Source of the DNA: Cohnella sp. CFH 77786
GTDB taxonomy: Bacteria > Bacillota > Bacilli > Paenibacillales > Paenibacillaceae
DNA length: 64,000 bases
Assembly (NCBI RefSeq): GCF_019400745.1
Contig: NZ_WJIB01000001.1
Coordinates: 558,001-622,000, forward strand
Direction: 5' to 3'
Notes under the pieces: model-generated
Database searches by the model: none
The model's input: the letters and a program-made list of their open reading frames with translations, nothing else
What the model was told of the DNA's origin: nothing
Position numbers and translations under genes: made by a program
In this document: in pieces, positions 36,093-46,493 of the stretch
Layout of the letters: each line of letters begins with the position of its first letter
Position numbering within the stretch: position 1 is the stretch's first letter

Positions 36093-38204
36093 TCAGGAAA
36101 CGGTGAATCTCGAGAGGGACTCGCGAAGCTGGTTCGATACCGTCTCCAAGCGGTTCGACAGCTGCACGAGGCCGTCGCTGATGCCAAGCTGTTCATTGCT
36201 GAGGGAAGCGACCTGCTCGGACGTCGCCGAGGCTTGTTGGGCAACCGCGCTCACGTTCGTCATGGCAAGAGTGAGCGTGGATTGCGCTTCTTCGAGCTGC
36301 CGGACGGACTCGGTCGCCGAATCCAGCCGGCTTACGAAGCCGTTCATGTTATCCTGCACCGTCATGAAGATTTCGTTCGCTTCGCGGACCGCTTCGATTT
36401 GCTCCCGGAAAATCGGGTACGCCTCCGACAGGACGGACACCGTCTCGTCGATTTCGCGTTGGATCGTTTCCACGATTTCGCCTACGACCCCGATCGATTG
36501 GCGGGATTGGTCGGCCAGCTTGCGGATTTCGTCGGCAACGACCATGAAGCCTTTGCCCGCCGCACCCGCGCGGGCCGCTTCGATCGTGGCGTTCAGGGAC
36601 AGAATGTTCGTCTGCTTGGTCATGTTTCCGAGCACGTCGAGAATTTTGCGGATCGAACGGGTGCTATCCTTCAGCTTGTCCACTTTTTCGACCATCGAAC
36701 GGGTCATTTCTTCGGTCTGTCCCGTCTTCTCGGTCAGCGCGCCCATGTAATCCGAACCCCTGCGGCTCGCTTCCTCGACATCGCCTGCCGCCTGGCCCAT
36801 CTCCGCGTTCGAGGCGATGACGGACTGCACTTGGGTCCCGATTTGAACCGTCAAATCGCTGCCCCGCTCGGATTCGACCGCCAGGTTTGTCGCCCCGCTC
36901 GCGATTTCTTCCGTCGCGACGGCGATCTCCTTCGCCGCGCCGGCCGTTTTGCGGGATGCGTCCGTCAGGGACGTTGCCGTCTCCAGCACTTCCTGGGCGG
37001 ATTGGTTCGTCTTGCGGACAAGGCCCGTGATCTCTTCCATCATGCGGTTGAAGCTATCGGCCACTTGGCCGATCTCGTCCTTCTTGCGGATCGTCGAACG
37101 GACGGTCAGGTTGCCTTTCTCCCCTTCGTTCATCAGCGTGCGAAGCTGGGCGAGGGGACGTCCGACGGACAGAAACACAAGCACGCCGATGGCACCGGCG
37201 ATGAGAATCGCTACGATCGACATGATGACGGTCAGATTGCGGATTTGCTTGGCGTCCTTCACCAGCTCGGAAACCGGAATATTGCCGATCAGCTTCCAGC
37301 CGTTCGCCTCAATCGTACCGGCGGAAGACAGCGAATTGACTCCTCCTACGTCGAGGGTTTCCGAACCGTCCGGCACTTTGTTTTCGTATTTCGTCCCCAG
37401 CTTCGCATCATCCGGACCGTACACGATCGTGCCGTCGGGCGAGACGACATAAGCGGAGCCGTTCTGTCCGAACTTGACCGTTTTCAGCTCCTCCGCCAAC
37501 ACTTTCTCCCTGATCTCCAGCAGCAGGATCTGCGCTTTGCCTTGGTTCAGCAATCGGCCTACCGCGAACGTAGGCGACGTGCGGGTGCCGTCCATGCCCT
37601 TGACCTGGGTCGGGATCCAAACCGCCTTGCCGTTCCCTTGCTTGATCTGCTCGAGGAACGGCGATTTCATCAGACGGTCTTTGTCTAAGGAGGATCCGGT
37701 TGAAATCAGTTGGCCTTGCGGATCTCCGAGCGGAATAAGCGAGATCGATTCCAGGGAATTGTCGGCCATCGACACGCGGCTCAGCTTCTCGGTGAGCTGG
37801 CGGGCGGTGTCGAACTTCTCGAAATCGTCCGTCGATATGCCCAGCGTATTAAGCAGGCTCATGAAATCGTTGTCGGTGATGAACTGCAGCGACTGGCGCT
37901 CGTAGCCGGCCAGCAGGAGGTTCAGTTTGCCTGCGGTCTGCAGCGCTGTCTGGGCGCTTGCGTCGGCCACTTTGGACTTGATGATGGAGCTGGATTTGTT
38001 ATAGGAGAAAATTCCGAGCAGCAGAACGCATACGAGGATGCTGCTGATGATCAGCAGAAACAGCTTCATGCCCACGGATCGGATCGGATTTTCGATTTTT
38101 GCGCCTTTGAACTGTTCTCCGACTTTGTGGCCCAAGCCGCCGACCGCCTCGACCCCTTCTTTCCATTTAACCGTTTTCATCAAGTCACGCCACGTTTTTT
38201 TCAT
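36093..38204 (-). CDS. Methyl-accepting chemotaxis protein
   Basis: A 703-residue chemoreceptor. A cytoplasmic N-terminus of about 45 residues leads to helix 1 ([20 protein letters not shown]), an extracellular sensor of about 260 residues with a double-Cache look ([21 protein letters not shown]), helix 2 ([19 protein letters not shown]), a HAMP domain and a long coiled-coil signalling part. The hairpin tip is recognisable in [14 protein letters not shown] and [12 protein letters not shown]. The ligand is unknown; Cache domains usually bind amino acids or small acids. No chemotaxis genes are adjacent. Confidence 0.93.
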   Translation of the reverse strand: MKKTWRDLMKTVKWKEGVEAVGGLGHKVGEQFKGAKIENPIRSVGMKLFLLIISSILVCVLLLGIFSYNKSSSIIKSKVADASAQTALQTAGKLNLLLAGYERQSLQFITDNDFMSLLNTLGISTDDFEKFDTARQLTEKLSRVSMADNSLESISLIPLGDPQGQLISTGSSLDKDRLMKSPFLEQIKQGNGKAVWIPTQVKGMDGTRTSPTFAVGRLLNQGKAQILLLEIREKVLAEELKTVKFGQNGSAYVVSPDGTIVYGPDDAKLGTKYENKVPDGSETLDVGGVNSLSSAGTIEANGWKLIGNIPVSELVKDAKQIRNLTVIMSIVAILIAGAIGVLVFLSVGRPLAQLRTLMNEGEKGNLTVRSTIRKKDEIGQVADSFNRMMEEITGLVRKTNQSAQEVLETATSLTDASRKTAGAAKEIAVATEEIASGATNLAVESERGSDLTVQIGTQVQSVIASNAEMGQAAGDVEEASRRGSDYMGALTEKTGQTEEMTRSMVEKVDKLKDSTRSIRKILDVLGNMTKQTNILSLNATIEAARAGAAGKGFMVVADEIRKLADQSRQSIGVVGEIVETIQREIDETVSVLSEAYPIFREQIEAVREANEIFMTVQDNMNGFVSRLDSATESVRQLEEAQSTLTLAMTNVSAVAQQASATSEQVASLSNEQLGISDGLVQLSNRLETVSNQLRESLSRFTVS

Positions 38205-38300
38205 TTGATGTATACCCCCCGGCTTGAGATGTGACGAATCGTTTTATTTGTGCATGAAGCAAAAAAACTGCCGAATCCCCAAGATCTGGCGTCGGGTCCG

Positions 38301-38392
38301 GTAAAAACGGCTTTCGTCGTCCGCGCGACGGGCATGTCGTTTTTTTCGGAAATCCATCCGGGAAAATGGAACGCATCCGTCCGGACTGACCC
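38301..38392 (+). repeat. Composite two-hairpin repeat, diverged copy 7
   Basis: GTAAAAACGGCTTTCGTCGTC aligns with the start of copy 1 and is followed by GGCATGTCGTTTTTTTCGGA and an ATCCATCCGG ... CCGGACTGA palindrome. Layout is conserved but the second part is not alignable in detail. The rest of the gap 38205-38505 shows nothing else clear. Confidence 0.4.
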
Positions 38393-38505
38393 TTATGGCC
38401 TATCGATCTTTGGAGTAAATTCGACAGTTTCCTTTAAAATCCTCTCACTTGCGAAATAGATTTTCTTATTTTTCTCATCCCTTATCGTCCGATAGGACCT
38501 TGGCC

Positions 38506-39759
38506 TTACCCGGTCCGCTTCCGCATCAGATCGAGCGGCTCGACCGGATGGTCCGTCCGAAGCCGGATCGATTGCAAGGGATGCCGCGCGACGTCGAGAG
38601 CTTGCCCGTCCCTGTCCGTCATTTCGCCAATGACCTGCGAGAAGCGGCGGCCTCCCGGGCCGATGAACTCCACTTCCATGCCCGGCCTGAACGGGCTGCG
38701 TTGCTGCACCGTCGCGATGCCGGAGGCGGGATCGTACTCCGTGACGACGGCCGCGAAATCGTATGGGGCCGGTTTTTCCTCCGGCTCGTAAATATGCTCG
38801 GACGCGCCCGGCGTTCCGTAGAAGAAACCGGTATTGAGCGGGCGGTTCGCGGCTTTGCCGATTTCCTCCACCCATTCCCGGCGAAGCGTATAACCGGCGG
38901 GATCGGCGAAATAGGCGTCGATCGCCTGGCGGTACGCGTTCACGACGGACGCGACATAGTGGACGCTTTTCATCCGGCCTTCGATTTTGAAGCTGTCGAC
39001 TCCCGTTTCGATGAGATCGGGCAAGTGTTCGATCATGCACAGGTCCTTGGAGCTCATGGTGAACAGATTCTGCCCGGGCTCCGAGACGGAGCGGTCGTCG
39101 GCATGCAAATCATATTTCCATCGGCAAGACTGGCAGCAGCCGCCGCGGTTGGAATCCCGGTCCGTAAAATGGTTGGACAGCACGCAGCGGCCGGACACCG
39201 AGGAGCACATCGCCCCGTGGATGAACACCTCCAACTCGATATCGACGCGCGCCTTCATTTCGCGGATCTCGTCCATCGTCGCTTCCCTGGCCAGCACGAC
39301 CCGCGGAAGCCCTTCTTCCTTCCAGAACTTCACCGCCTGCCAGTTCATCGTGGACTGCTGCGTGCTCAAGTGGACCTCCAGCCGGGGCGCCGCCCTCTGG
39401 GCCGTCTCCACGATCGCCGGATCGGCCGTGATGATCGCCGAGATGCCGGCGTCTTCGATTTCGCGCAGGTAGTCGGCGATCCCGGGCAAGTCTTCCTGGT
39501 GCGCGTAAATGTTGGTGGCCACGAACACTTTGGCGCCGTACCGGGATGCGAATTCGACGCCCTGGCGCATCTGATCGATGCTGAAATTGTCGGCATTCGA
39601 ACGGAGCCCGTACTTCTGTCCGCCGATATAGACCGCATCCGCCCCATAATGGACGGCGAATTTCAATTTCTCCAGGCTGCCCGCGGGCGCCAGGAGCTCC
39701 GGCTTGGCGAGTCGCACTCGCTTGCCGCCGCCGTGCGGCACATGTTGCAATAGGGTCAC
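38506..39759 (-). CDS. trhP2: U32-family tRNA hydroxylation protein TrhP2 (YrrO)
   Basis: A 417-residue member of the U32 peptidase-like family, now linked to prephenate-dependent 5-hydroxylation of wobble uridine in tRNA. It begins with a TIM-barrel strand (KPELLAPAGSLEKLKFAV), and has the iron-sulfur cysteine cluster typical of the family (CSSVSGRCVLSNHF, RGGCCQSCRWKY). The C-terminal part after about residue 300 is the extra beta domain. The GTG at 39759 follows AAAGGAGGGG. It lies 29 bases after trhP1, matching yrrN-yrrO. Confidence 0.88.
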   Translation of the reverse strand: MTLLQHVPHGGGKRVRLAKPELLAPAGSLEKLKFAVHYGADAVYIGGQKYGLRSNADNFSIDQMRQGVEFASRYGAKVFVATNIYAHQEDLPGIADYLREIEDAGISAIITADPAIVETAQRAAPRLEVHLSTQQSTMNWQAVKFWKEEGLPRVVLAREATMDEIREMKARVDIELEVFIHGAMCSSVSGRCVLSNHFTDRDSNRGGCCQSCRWKYDLHADDRSVSEPGQNLFTMSSKDLCMIEHLPDLIETGVDSFKIEGRMKSVHYVASVVNAYRQAIDAYFADPAGYTLRREWVEEIGKAANRPLNTGFFYGTPGASEHIYEPEEKPAPYDFAAVVTEYDPASGIATVQQRSPFRPGMEVEFIGPGGRRFSQVIGEMTDRDGQALDVARHPLQSIRLRTDHPVEPLDLMRKRTG

Positions 39760-39788
39760 GATAACCCCTCCTTTCCGTCTGATTTCTT

Positions 39789-40727
39789 TTAGTAAACCTG
39801 TTCTTTGTACAAAAAGCCGAACCCGAGCTCGCGCTCCGGATCCTGCAGAAGGCGGATATCTTCAAGCCATGCGGGGTCCATCGCGTAAGCCGCGGGGTCT
39901 GCCGCCATGCGGTCCAGCGCCGCGCGGTAGCTTCGAAGAACGGTTTCGTTATAGGCGTCCGATTTGAGAAGCGGCTCCACGTACATGCTGTCCACCCCTG
40001 CGGCTACCAGTTCGGGAAGCGCCTCGATCAGGCAAATGTCGTCCGGGCTCATCACATGGGTGCCGGTCTCGTCCTCATAAACGGGAAAACGCTCGCCCGG
40101 CCTCTCGGTTTCGACCAGATAAAGGCTCCGGTCCGGGCCGCGCCGGACGAGAGACGCCTCGCGCCCCAAATGCTCCATGTAGCTCTGCAGCAAATTGCGG
40201 TGCGAATGGTAAATGTTCGTCATTCCGTGCACCTGCACCTGGATGTCCAGCGCGGTGCCGCGTTTGAAGCTCGCGATTTCCTCTTCGTTCAGCTCCCGGG
40301 CCAGCACGGCGCGCACCGCTCCCCGCCGGCCCCAATAGTCGGCGGCCGCCGAATTCGTCCCGGTCATTTCCGCATTCCAATGCAAGGGCAAACCCGGCGC
40401 ATGCTCCCGGACGTTCAGCAGAACGGCCGGGTCCCCGAACGTGACGGCGTCGGCTCTCGCCGCGGCGACTGCCTTCAAGTAATCCGGCAGCTCCGGAAGC
40501 TCGTCGTTCCGGAACAGCTTATTCATATTGATATAGGCTTTGGCTCCGAGCGCATGCAGGCGCGAGACCGCTTCAGCCAGCTGACTGGCCGGTATCGTCC
40601 CCGGCTGCCGCATGCCGAACCTCGGTTCCCCGATGAGGACGGCGTCGGCGCCGGCGCGGATATAACGCTCCGCCTGTTCGATCGATCCGGCCGCGGTCAG
40701 CAGCTCGGGCTTTGCTGCGGAAGACAT
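39789..40727 (-). CDS. trhP1: U32-family tRNA hydroxylation protein TrhP1 (YrrN)
   Basis: A 312-residue paralogue of the downstream gene. It shares the barrel start (KPELLTAAGSIEQAERYIRAG) and ALPELVAAGVDSMYVEPLLKS but lacks the cysteine cluster and the C-terminal domain, as expected for YrrN. The ATG at 40727 follows GGAGGTG; the frame remains open far upstream over mltG, which is spurious. It probably works as a pair with TrhP2 in tRNA wobble uridine hydroxylation. Confidence 0.87.
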   Translation of the reverse strand: MSSAAKPELLTAAGSIEQAERYIRAGADAVLIGEPRFGMRQPGTIPASQLAEAVSRLHALGAKAYINMNKLFRNDELPELPDYLKAVAAARADAVTFGDPAVLLNVREHAPGLPLHWNAEMTGTNSAAADYWGRRGAVRAVLARELNEEEIASFKRGTALDIQVQVHGMTNIYHSHRNLLQSYMEHLGREASLVRRGPDRSLYLVETERPGERFPVYEDETGTHVMSPDDICLIEALPELVAAGVDSMYVEPLLKSDAYNETVLRSYRAALDRMAADPAAYAMDPAWLEDIRLLQDPERELGFGFLYKEQVY

Positions 40728-40750
40728 GTGTGGCACCTCCGATAAGTCCG

Positions 40751-40811
40751 CGACCCGGCAACCGCCCGCGATCCTGCGCCTGCAGGAATGCGGGAAGGTT
40801 GTGCCGGGTCG
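40751..40811 (-). other. Large inverted repeat before trhP1
   Basis: CGACCCGGCA (40751-40760) pairs with TGCCGGGTCG (40802-40811), and inside it CCCGC pairs with GCGGG. There is no T run on either side, so it is an RNA structure rather than a standard terminator. It sits between mltG and the trhP1 ribosome-binding site, where B. subtilis has yrrM. Confidence 0.5.
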
Positions 40812-40840
40812 GGGCACGCCTGGCCGGCGCGCTGGTCGAT

Positions 40841-42112
40841 TTACTTTTTGACGTTCCGGTTGCTGAGCTGGATGTTTCTCTGGTGCTGCTTGTAGGTGAC
40901 GGCGAACAGATGCCCGTTCGTTCCGTCTTTCTTGGTGACGTAATAATAATAGTCGGTTTTGTCCGGGTACAAGGCGGCCTCGATCGATTTCAGGCTCGGG
41001 CTCGCGATCGGTCCGGGCGGAAGCCCCGCGTGCAAGTATGTGTTGTAAGGACTGTCCACCTTCAAATCCTCTTGCGTCAGCTTTTCCTTCTGTTTGCCAA
41101 GCAAATATTGAATCGTCGCGTCGATCTGCAGCGGCATTTTCTTGTTCAACCGGTTCTCGATGACGCTGGCCACGATCGGCCGCTCGTCGTCGATGACGAC
41201 CTCCCGTTCGACGAGCGAGGCGATCGTCAGCAGCTGATGGAGGGTTAACCCGCGCTCCTGCATCGTCGTCTGCCAATCTTCGGGCAGCTGGTTGAGTTTC
41301 TTGTCGAGCTCCGCCAGCATCCGGTTGATAATGTCGGCCTCGGAGCTGCCCGAACGCATCTCGTACGTTTCGGGAAACAAGTACCCTTCCAGCGGAAAGC
41401 GCAGCTTCGCGTCCTGCGGGATTTGCGCCGCCCAGACGGATCCGGACCAAACGGCCGGGTTCGCCGCCGCCTGCAGGAACGCGTCCTTCTTGGCCTGCCC
41501 GGCTTGCGCGAGCCGGTCCGCTATCTGTTGGACCGTAAAACCCTCGGGAATCGTGAACCGGAACGTTGCAGCGGCCACGATGTCGCCGTGGTTCAGCTTA
41601 TCCACGATCTCTTCCCGCGTCATGCCCGGCGTCAGCTCGTACACGCCCGCCTGGAACCTGGCGCCCTCTCCCTTCAGCTTCAACCATCCGCTGAACAGCT
41701 TGGCGTCGCGGATCAACCCGCTGGCTTGCAGCACTTCCGCCACTTTCTGGGCGCGCATGCCTTTGTCGATCGTGACCCGGACCGGAGTACCCGAAGGTGC
41801 CGTCGGACGAAGGCCGTTCCATACGTATAAGAATGCGCCCCCGGCAACCGAGAGAACGAGACCCAAAGCGATCAGAAAAGACCACAGCATGACGCGGGGC
41901 TTGCGCGCCGGCGCTTCGTCCCCCGGCTCTTCCTCCGGTACTTCCGGCGCTGCCGCATACCGGACGGAGCGGCTGCGCACTCCCGCGGATGGTTCCTCCT
42001 CGAACGTTTCCTCCGCCCTGCCCCCGTCTTCCGCACCCGAATGTTCTTTGAATGGCTCTTTGCCGTATATGGATTTCCATCCTTCCGGCCTGGATCCGTT
42101 TTGTCTGTCCAC
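40841..42112 (-). CDS. mltG: Endolytic murein transglycosylase MltG (YrrL)
   Basis: Cuts nascent peptidoglycan strands at the membrane and sets their length. The 423-residue protein has a charged cytoplasmic N-terminus (about 70 residues), one membrane helix (about 74-97), a LysM-like region and the YceG catalytic domain with LEGYLFPETYEMR, the catalytic Glu in ASLVEREVV (about 298) and YNTYLHAGLPPGPI. The start is GTG 42112 after GGGGGAAA. The long acidic N-terminal tail is unusual in detail but such tails are common in Gram-positive MltG. Confidence 0.95.
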   Translation of the reverse strand: MDRQNGSRPEGWKSIYGKEPFKEHSGAEDGGRAEETFEEEPSAGVRSRSVRYAAAPEVPEEEPGDEAPARKPRVMLWSFLIALGLVLSVAGGAFLYVWNGLRPTAPSGTPVRVTIDKGMRAQKVAEVLQASGLIRDAKLFSGWLKLKGEGARFQAGVYELTPGMTREEIVDKLNHGDIVAAATFRFTIPEGFTVQQIADRLAQAGQAKKDAFLQAAANPAVWSGSVWAAQIPQDAKLRFPLEGYLFPETYEMRSGSSEADIINRMLAELDKKLNQLPEDWQTTMQERGLTLHQLLTIASLVEREVVIDDERPIVASVIENRLNKKMPLQIDATIQYLLGKQKEKLTQEDLKVDSPYNTYLHAGLPPGPIASPSLKSIEAALYPDKTDYYYYVTKKDGTNGHLFAVTYKQHQRNIQLSNRNVKK

Positions 42113-42145
42113 GTCATTTCCCCCTAGAGCCGGCTCCGGACACGG

Positions 42146-42170
42146 CCAAAAAGAGCGGTTGCCCGCTCTT
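42146..42170 (-). terminator. Terminator after the DUF1292 genes
   Basis: On the minus strand AAGAGCGGGCAACCGCTCTT followed by TTTGG (GAGCGG / CCGCTC stem). It separates the reoM-ruvX-DUF1292 transcript from mltG. Confidence 0.75.
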
Positions 42171-42183
42171 CATGATACACGAT

Positions 42184-42495
42184 TCAGGGCCGTTCGTCGC
42201 TGCCGAATTGCATGTCGTCGTATGCTTCGGCCGCACGCTCCCACTCTTCGTCGTCCTCCACCGTTTCGAGCTGAAGGCGATCTTCTCCGTCCTCGCTTAC
42301 CCGAAAGACCTCGATATCGCCTTCCTTTCGCATGGATTCCGATTGGAGCACCGCGTACCGGCGCCCCCCGATCATAAGCTCGGCCATGATGCGATAGGCT
42401 TCCGGCGCGCCGCCGTCCCCTTCGAGCTCCACGAAATCGCCGAAGGCTTCCTTCAAGGTAGAAGGACCGATCCGTCCGTTTCCTTCCTGCGTCAA
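42184..42495 (-). CDS. DUF1292 protein (second copy)
   Basis: A 103-residue acidic protein of the DUF1292 (YrzB) family. Recognisable pieces are DFVELEGDGGAPEAYRIMAEL, RYAVLQSE and the acidic tail DDEEWERAAEAYDDM. It lies 22 bases after another DUF1292 gene and seems a diverged tandem duplicate; B. subtilis has one yrzB here. Function unknown. Confidence 0.8.
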   Translation of the reverse strand: MTQEGNGRIGPSTLKEAFGDFVELEGDGGAPEAYRIMAELMIGGRRYAVLQSESMRKEGDIEVFRVSEDGEDRLQLETVEDDEEWERAAEAYDDMQFGSDERP

Positions 42496-42517
42496 ACCGG
42501 CAACCTCCCGCCTCGGA

Positions 42518-42838
42518 TCAGCTTTTGCCCTGCGCGTCTTCTTCGGCTTCGCCGAATTCGCTCATCAGGGTGTTGAACGTCTCCTCCACGATATCCCATT
42601 CTTCCTGCTCCTCGATCGGGAACAGCTGGATTTCGTCATTCTCTTCCTCATAGCGGAACGCGAACACTTCCTGCTCTTCGTCGGTGTCCTCTTCCGCCGG
42701 GACGACCATCAAATATTTGCGGTCGGTTCCGTCATCCAGTTCAAACCGCATGATGACTTCGAAGGCCTCTTCGTTGCCCTCGTCATCGGGAATGTAAATG
42801 ATCTCCGCCTCTTCCTGCGGAATCCGTTCGTCCGCCAT
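42518..42838 (-). CDS. yrzB: DUF1292 protein, YrzB-like
   Basis: A 106-residue strongly acidic protein. The family core is FEVIMRFELDDGTDRKYLMV, VFAFRYEEE and WDIVEETFNTLMSEF. It follows ruvX by 9 bases, in the order reoM-ruvX-yrzB found in Bacillus. No enzyme motif is visible and the function is not known. Confidence 0.88.
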   Translation of the reverse strand: MADERIPQEEAEIIYIPDDEGNEEAFEVIMRFELDDGTDRKYLMVVPAEEDTDEEQEVFAFRYEEENDEIQLFPIEEQEEWDIVEETFNTLMSEFGEAEEDAQGKS

Positions 42839-42847
42839 CTCGATTCC

Positions 42848-43261
42848 TCATTTCCCTCGGGAGTCCAAATAATTTTGCAGCAGCAGGGCCGCCGCCATTT
42901 TGTCCACCACCATCTTGCGTTTGCGGCGGCTGACGTCCGCCTCGAGCAGCGTGCGGGTCGCCGCCACCGTGGTGAGCCGTTCGTCCCAGAGATGAACGGG
43001 CAAAGATAAGTTTTGCCTTAATTCCTCCGCGAATGCCATGCAAATTTCCCCACGGGGACCGACGGTGCCGTTCATGTTCTTCGGCAGACCGACGACGATC
43101 TCTTCCACCCCGTGCTCCTTCACCAGCTCGGCGATGCGTCGGATGTCTTCGCCTTCCCGCTTGCGCTCGATCATTTCGAGTCCCTGCGCCGTCCAGCCGA
43201 AAGCGTCGCTAAGCGCTACCCCGATGCGCTTGTCGCCGTAATCCAAACCCAGAATCCTCAT
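42848..43261 (-). CDS. ruvX: Putative pre-16S rRNA nuclease / Holliday junction resolvase YqgF
   Basis: A 137-residue RNase H-like nuclease. The acidic site residues are in [15 protein letters not shown] (Asp, residue 6-7), [20 protein letters not shown] (Glu) and [14 protein letters not shown] (Asp). The family matures the 5' end of 16S rRNA in E. coli. It starts 4 bases after reoM and is the counterpart of yrrK. Confidence 0.95.
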   Translation of the reverse strand: MRILGLDYGDKRIGVALSDAFGWTAQGLEMIERKREGEDIRRIAELVKEHGVEEIVVGLPKNMNGTVGPRGEICMAFAEELRQNLSLPVHLWDERLTTVAATRTLLEADVSRRKRKMVVDKMAAALLLQNYLDSRGK

Positions 43262-43265
43262 TCCG

Positions 43266-43541
43266 TTACCGCTGCCGCTGAAGATAAAAGCGAACGAGTT
43301 CCTCGATGAGTTCGTCGCGTTCTTTTTTCCGGATCAGGCTTCTCGCGTTGTTATGTCGGGGAATGTAGGCCGGATCCCCCGACAGCAGGTAGCCGACGAT
43401 CTGGTTGATGGGGTGGTAATCTTTCTCCACGAGCGCGTCGTGCACCTGGAGCAGAATGTCCCGTGAGGACAACTCCTGCGGATCCGCCACGACATCGAAC
43501 TGAACCGTCTTGTCCATTTGGTTTTTGTCCGCCATGCTCAT
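43266..43541 (-). CDS. reoM: IreB/ReoM-family regulatory phosphoprotein (YrzL)
   Basis: A small (91-residue) protein regulated by the PrkC serine/threonine kinase; in Listeria ReoM controls ClpCP-dependent turnover of MurA and so peptidoglycan synthesis. The core [19 protein letters not shown] is unmistakable. The N-terminal Thr in MDKTVQFD aligns with the kinase target of ReoM. Starts at 43541 (GAGGTG, 6 bases) or 43535 (GGAG, 6 bases) are both possible. First in the reoM-ruvX-yrzB set, downstream of alaS. Confidence 0.93.
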   Translation of the reverse strand: MSMADKNQMDKTVQFDVVADPQELSSRDILLQVHDALVEKDYHPINQIVGYLLSGDPAYIPRHNNARSLIRKKERDELIEELVRFYLQRQR

Positions 43542-43672
43542 CTCCGGCACCTCGCTTTCGAAAATCCTGCCAATGTGACTGATTCCATCATAACATATTC
43601 AAACGCGGACAGGAAATTCGTGCCTGGCGGGAACTTTTGCCGAACGGCCGGAAGTTGCGTCGAAACCGGAAG

Positions 43673-43752
43673 CCTTGCGTCGATTATTCCGTCTTACGGA
43701 GCGCAATGCCCCGGATCGATTTCTCGCAAGACGGATTATCCGCCTTGCGAGA
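43673..43752. other. Two adjacent stem-loops between reoM and alaS
   Basis: Stem 1: TTGCG ... CCGT / ACGG ... CGCAA (about 43675-43706). Stem 2: CTCGCAAGACGGA / TCCGCCTTGCGAG (43723-43752). They are similar to each other in layout. No T run is present. They may end or process the alaS transcript; the rest of 43542-43773 shows only a possible -10 (TATGAT, minus strand, near 43587) for reoM. Confidence 0.4.
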
Positions 43753-43773
43753 GCGGCGTTCCCAGCTTAGCCG

Positions 43774-46413
43774 TCAGGAGAGCTGCGCGAGCACGATCCG
43801 CTCGGCGGCTTCCAGCGCTTCGCCGAGCTTCGAAGGATCCTTGCCCCCGGCTTGCGCGAGCTCCGGCTTGCCGCCCCCGCCGCCGCCGCAAATCGCGGCG
43901 AGCTCCTTGACAAGCTTGCCCGCGTGCAGCCCGCGTCCGGTCAAATCCGGCGTCACCGCGGCCACCAGGTTCACCTTGTCTCCGTCCACGGCCCCGAGCG
44001 CCAGCACGGCCGATCCGAGCTTGGCCTTCAGCTCGTCCGCGACGCCCCGCAAGGCGTCCATGCCGCCCGCGTTCACGCGCGCCGCAAGCAAGGTGACGCC
44101 GTCTACCGTTATCGCGCGGCTGACCAGTTCGGCGGCTTCCAGCCGGCCGAGCTTGCTTTGCAGCGACTCCACTTCGCGCTGCAGCAGGCGGACGTCCGCC
44201 TGCACCGCCTCCACCCGCTTCGGCACGTCGGCCGCCGCGCTCTTAAGCAGCGCTGCCGCCTGCTTCAGCGTGCCGAACTGTTCATCCAGATAAACGTAAG
44301 CATGGCGCCCGGTCAGCGCTTCGATCCGGCGCACGCCGGAGCCGATTCCGCTTTCGCTCACCAGCTTGAACAAGCCGATCTGCGCCGTGTTCCGCACGTG
44401 GCAGCCGCCGCACAGCTCCAGCGAGTAATCGCCGACGCGCACGACGCGCACGATGTCCCCGTATTTCTCGCCGAATAGGGCCATCGCCCCCATCGCCTTC
44501 GCTTCCGCAATCGGGCGCAGGCTGATATCCACGTCCGTGCCGAGCCAAATCTGCTCGTTCACGCGGCGTTCGACGTCCGCCAATTCTTCCGGCGTAATCG
44601 CGCCGAAATGGCTGAAGTCGAACCGCAGCCGCTCCGGCTCCACAAGCGATCCCGCTTGATTCACGTGCTCGCCGAGCACTTCCTTGAGCGCCTTGTGCAG
44701 CAAATGGGTGGCGGTATGATTGCGGACGATGTCGGCTCGCTCCGCCTGATCGACCGACGCCGTCACCGTATCTCCCTTCCGGAGCGATCCCCCCGTAACG
44801 ACCACCTGATGGACGTGCTGGCCGTGAGGCGCTTTGCTCATCCCGACGACGGTCGCGGTGACCCCGCTGCCCGTCAAGATGCCGCGGTCGCTCACCTGGC
44901 CGCCGCTCTCGGCGTAGAAAGGCGTCCGGTCGAGCACGACCAGAACCGTTTCGTCGTCCCCTGCCGCGTCCACGAACCGGTCGTCGGCCACGATCGCCAG
45001 AACCTTCGCCTCCGCCGTCAACGTTTCGTAGCCTACGAACTGGCTGGCTTCCGCGTAGTCCGCCAGCGCGCCCCCCTGCACTTTCATGCTTTCGGTCTCC
45101 TGGCGGGCGGAACGCGCGCGAACCCGTTGCTCCTCCATGGAGGCGTCGAAGCCTTCCCGGTCGACCGTCATCCCTTGCTCCGCCGCGTAGTCTTCCGTCA
45201 GATCGAACGGGAAGCCGTACGTGTCGTACAGCTTGAACGCGTCCGGCCCCGAAATCGCCGATTCCCCGGCCGCCTTTGCTTTCTGGCACAATTCCGACAG
45301 GATCGCGAGCCCTTCGCTCAGCGTTTCATGGAACCGTTCTTCTTCGGTGCGGATCACTTTTTCGATGAACTCGCGTTTCTCGACGACTTCCGGATAGAAA
45401 TCGCCCATGATCTCCCCGACGGTGGAGACGAGTTCCCACAGGAACGGCCGGTCGATGCCGATCACTTTGCCGTAGCGAACGGCGCGGCGCAGCAAGCGGC
45501 GGATGACGTAGCCCCGTCCTTCGTTTGACGGCAGGACGCCGTCGCCGACGGAGAACGTCACGGTGCGGATGTGGTCCGCGATGACTTTGAGCGCAATGTC
45601 GGTTTCTTCGTTCGTTTTGTACTTCACGCCGGCGATGGCGGCCGTCTTCTGGATGATCGGCTGGAACAGGTCCGTGTCGAAGTTGGAATCGACATCCTGC
45701 AGAATGGACGCGAAACGCTCGAGCCCGGCTCCGGTATCGATGTTCTTGTTCGGAAGCGGCGTGTAGCTGCCGTCCTTATTGTGGTTGTACTGCGAGAACA
45801 CGTTGTTCCAGACTTCCAGGAATCGCTCGTTCTCGCCGCCCGGCCAGCATTCCGGATCGTTCAGGTCGCCGTATTTGTCGCCGCGGTCGTAGAAAATTTC
45901 GGTGCAAGGTCCGCACGGGCCTTCGCCGATATCCCAGAAATTGTCGTCCTCCAGCCGGTAAATCCGCTCGGCCGGAAGGCCGATCTTCTCGTTCCACAGC
46001 CGGTAGGCTTCCTCATCGTCCTTGTGCACCGTAACCGAGATCCGGTCCGGCTCGAAGCCGATCCACTGCGGGCTGGTCAGGAACTCCCAAGCCCAGGTGA
46101 TCGCCTCCTCCTTGAAATAGTCGCCGATGCTGAAGTTGCCGAGCATTTCGAAAAAGGTATGGTGGCGGCGGGTCTTGCCCACGTTCTCGATGTCGTTCGT
46201 GCGGATGCATTTCTGCGAGTTGGCGATCCGCGGGTTCTCCGGCTTCACCCGGCCGTCGAAATACGGCTTCAGCGGCGCCATGCCGGCGTTGATCCAAAGC
46301 AGCGACGGGTCATTGTGCGGAACGAGCGAGGCGCTCGGTTCGATATGGTGGCCCTTGCCGGCGAAAAACTCCAGCCATTTGGCCCTTATTTCTGCGGCTT
46401 TCATCGGTTTCAT
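43774..46413 (-). CDS. alaS: Alanyl-tRNA synthetase
   Basis: Charges tRNA-Ala and edits mischarged Ser/Gly. The class II catalytic domain is at the N-terminus ([18 protein letters not shown]), the editing site shows [12 protein letters not shown] and CGGCHV, and the C-terminal coiled coil and C-Ala domain end the 879-residue protein ([14 protein letters not shown]). The ATG at 46413 follows AAGGAGGAAA and gives [17 protein letters not shown]. Regulated by the T-box just upstream. Confidence 0.98.
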   Translation of the reverse strand: MKPMKAAEIRAKWLEFFAGKGHHIEPSASLVPHNDPSLLWINAGMAPLKPYFDGRVKPENPRIANSQKCIRTNDIENVGKTRRHHTFFEMLGNFSIGDYFKEEAITWAWEFLTSPQWIGFEPDRISVTVHKDDEEAYRLWNEKIGLPAERIYRLEDDNFWDIGEGPCGPCTEIFYDRGDKYGDLNDPECWPGGENERFLEVWNNVFSQYNHNKDGSYTPLPNKNIDTGAGLERFASILQDVDSNFDTDLFQPIIQKTAAIAGVKYKTNEETDIALKVIADHIRTVTFSVGDGVLPSNEGRGYVIRRLLRRAVRYGKVIGIDRPFLWELVSTVGEIMGDFYPEVVEKREFIEKVIRTEEERFHETLSEGLAILSELCQKAKAAGESAISGPDAFKLYDTYGFPFDLTEDYAAEQGMTVDREGFDASMEEQRVRARSARQETESMKVQGGALADYAEASQFVGYETLTAEAKVLAIVADDRFVDAAGDDETVLVVLDRTPFYAESGGQVSDRGILTGSGVTATVVGMSKAPHGQHVHQVVVTGGSLRKGDTVTASVDQAERADIVRNHTATHLLHKALKEVLGEHVNQAGSLVEPERLRFDFSHFGAITPEELADVERRVNEQIWLGTDVDISLRPIAEAKAMGAMALFGEKYGDIVRVVRVGDYSLELCGGCHVRNTAQIGLFKLVSESGIGSGVRRIEALTGRHAYVYLDEQFGTLKQAAALLKSAAADVPKRVEAVQADVRLLQREVESLQSKLGRLEAAELVSRAITVDGVTLLAARVNAGGMDALRGVADELKAKLGSAVLALGAVDGDKVNLVAAVTPDLTGRGLHAGKLVKELAAICGGGGGGKPELAQAGGKDPSKLGEALEAAERIVLAQLS

Positions 46414-46493
46414 CTTGAAATTTCCTCCTTGTAATTGGGGCTTCTCCAAAAGGAATCGGAATTCGCTTCATAGCGACGCTTCACTTTTGGGGG

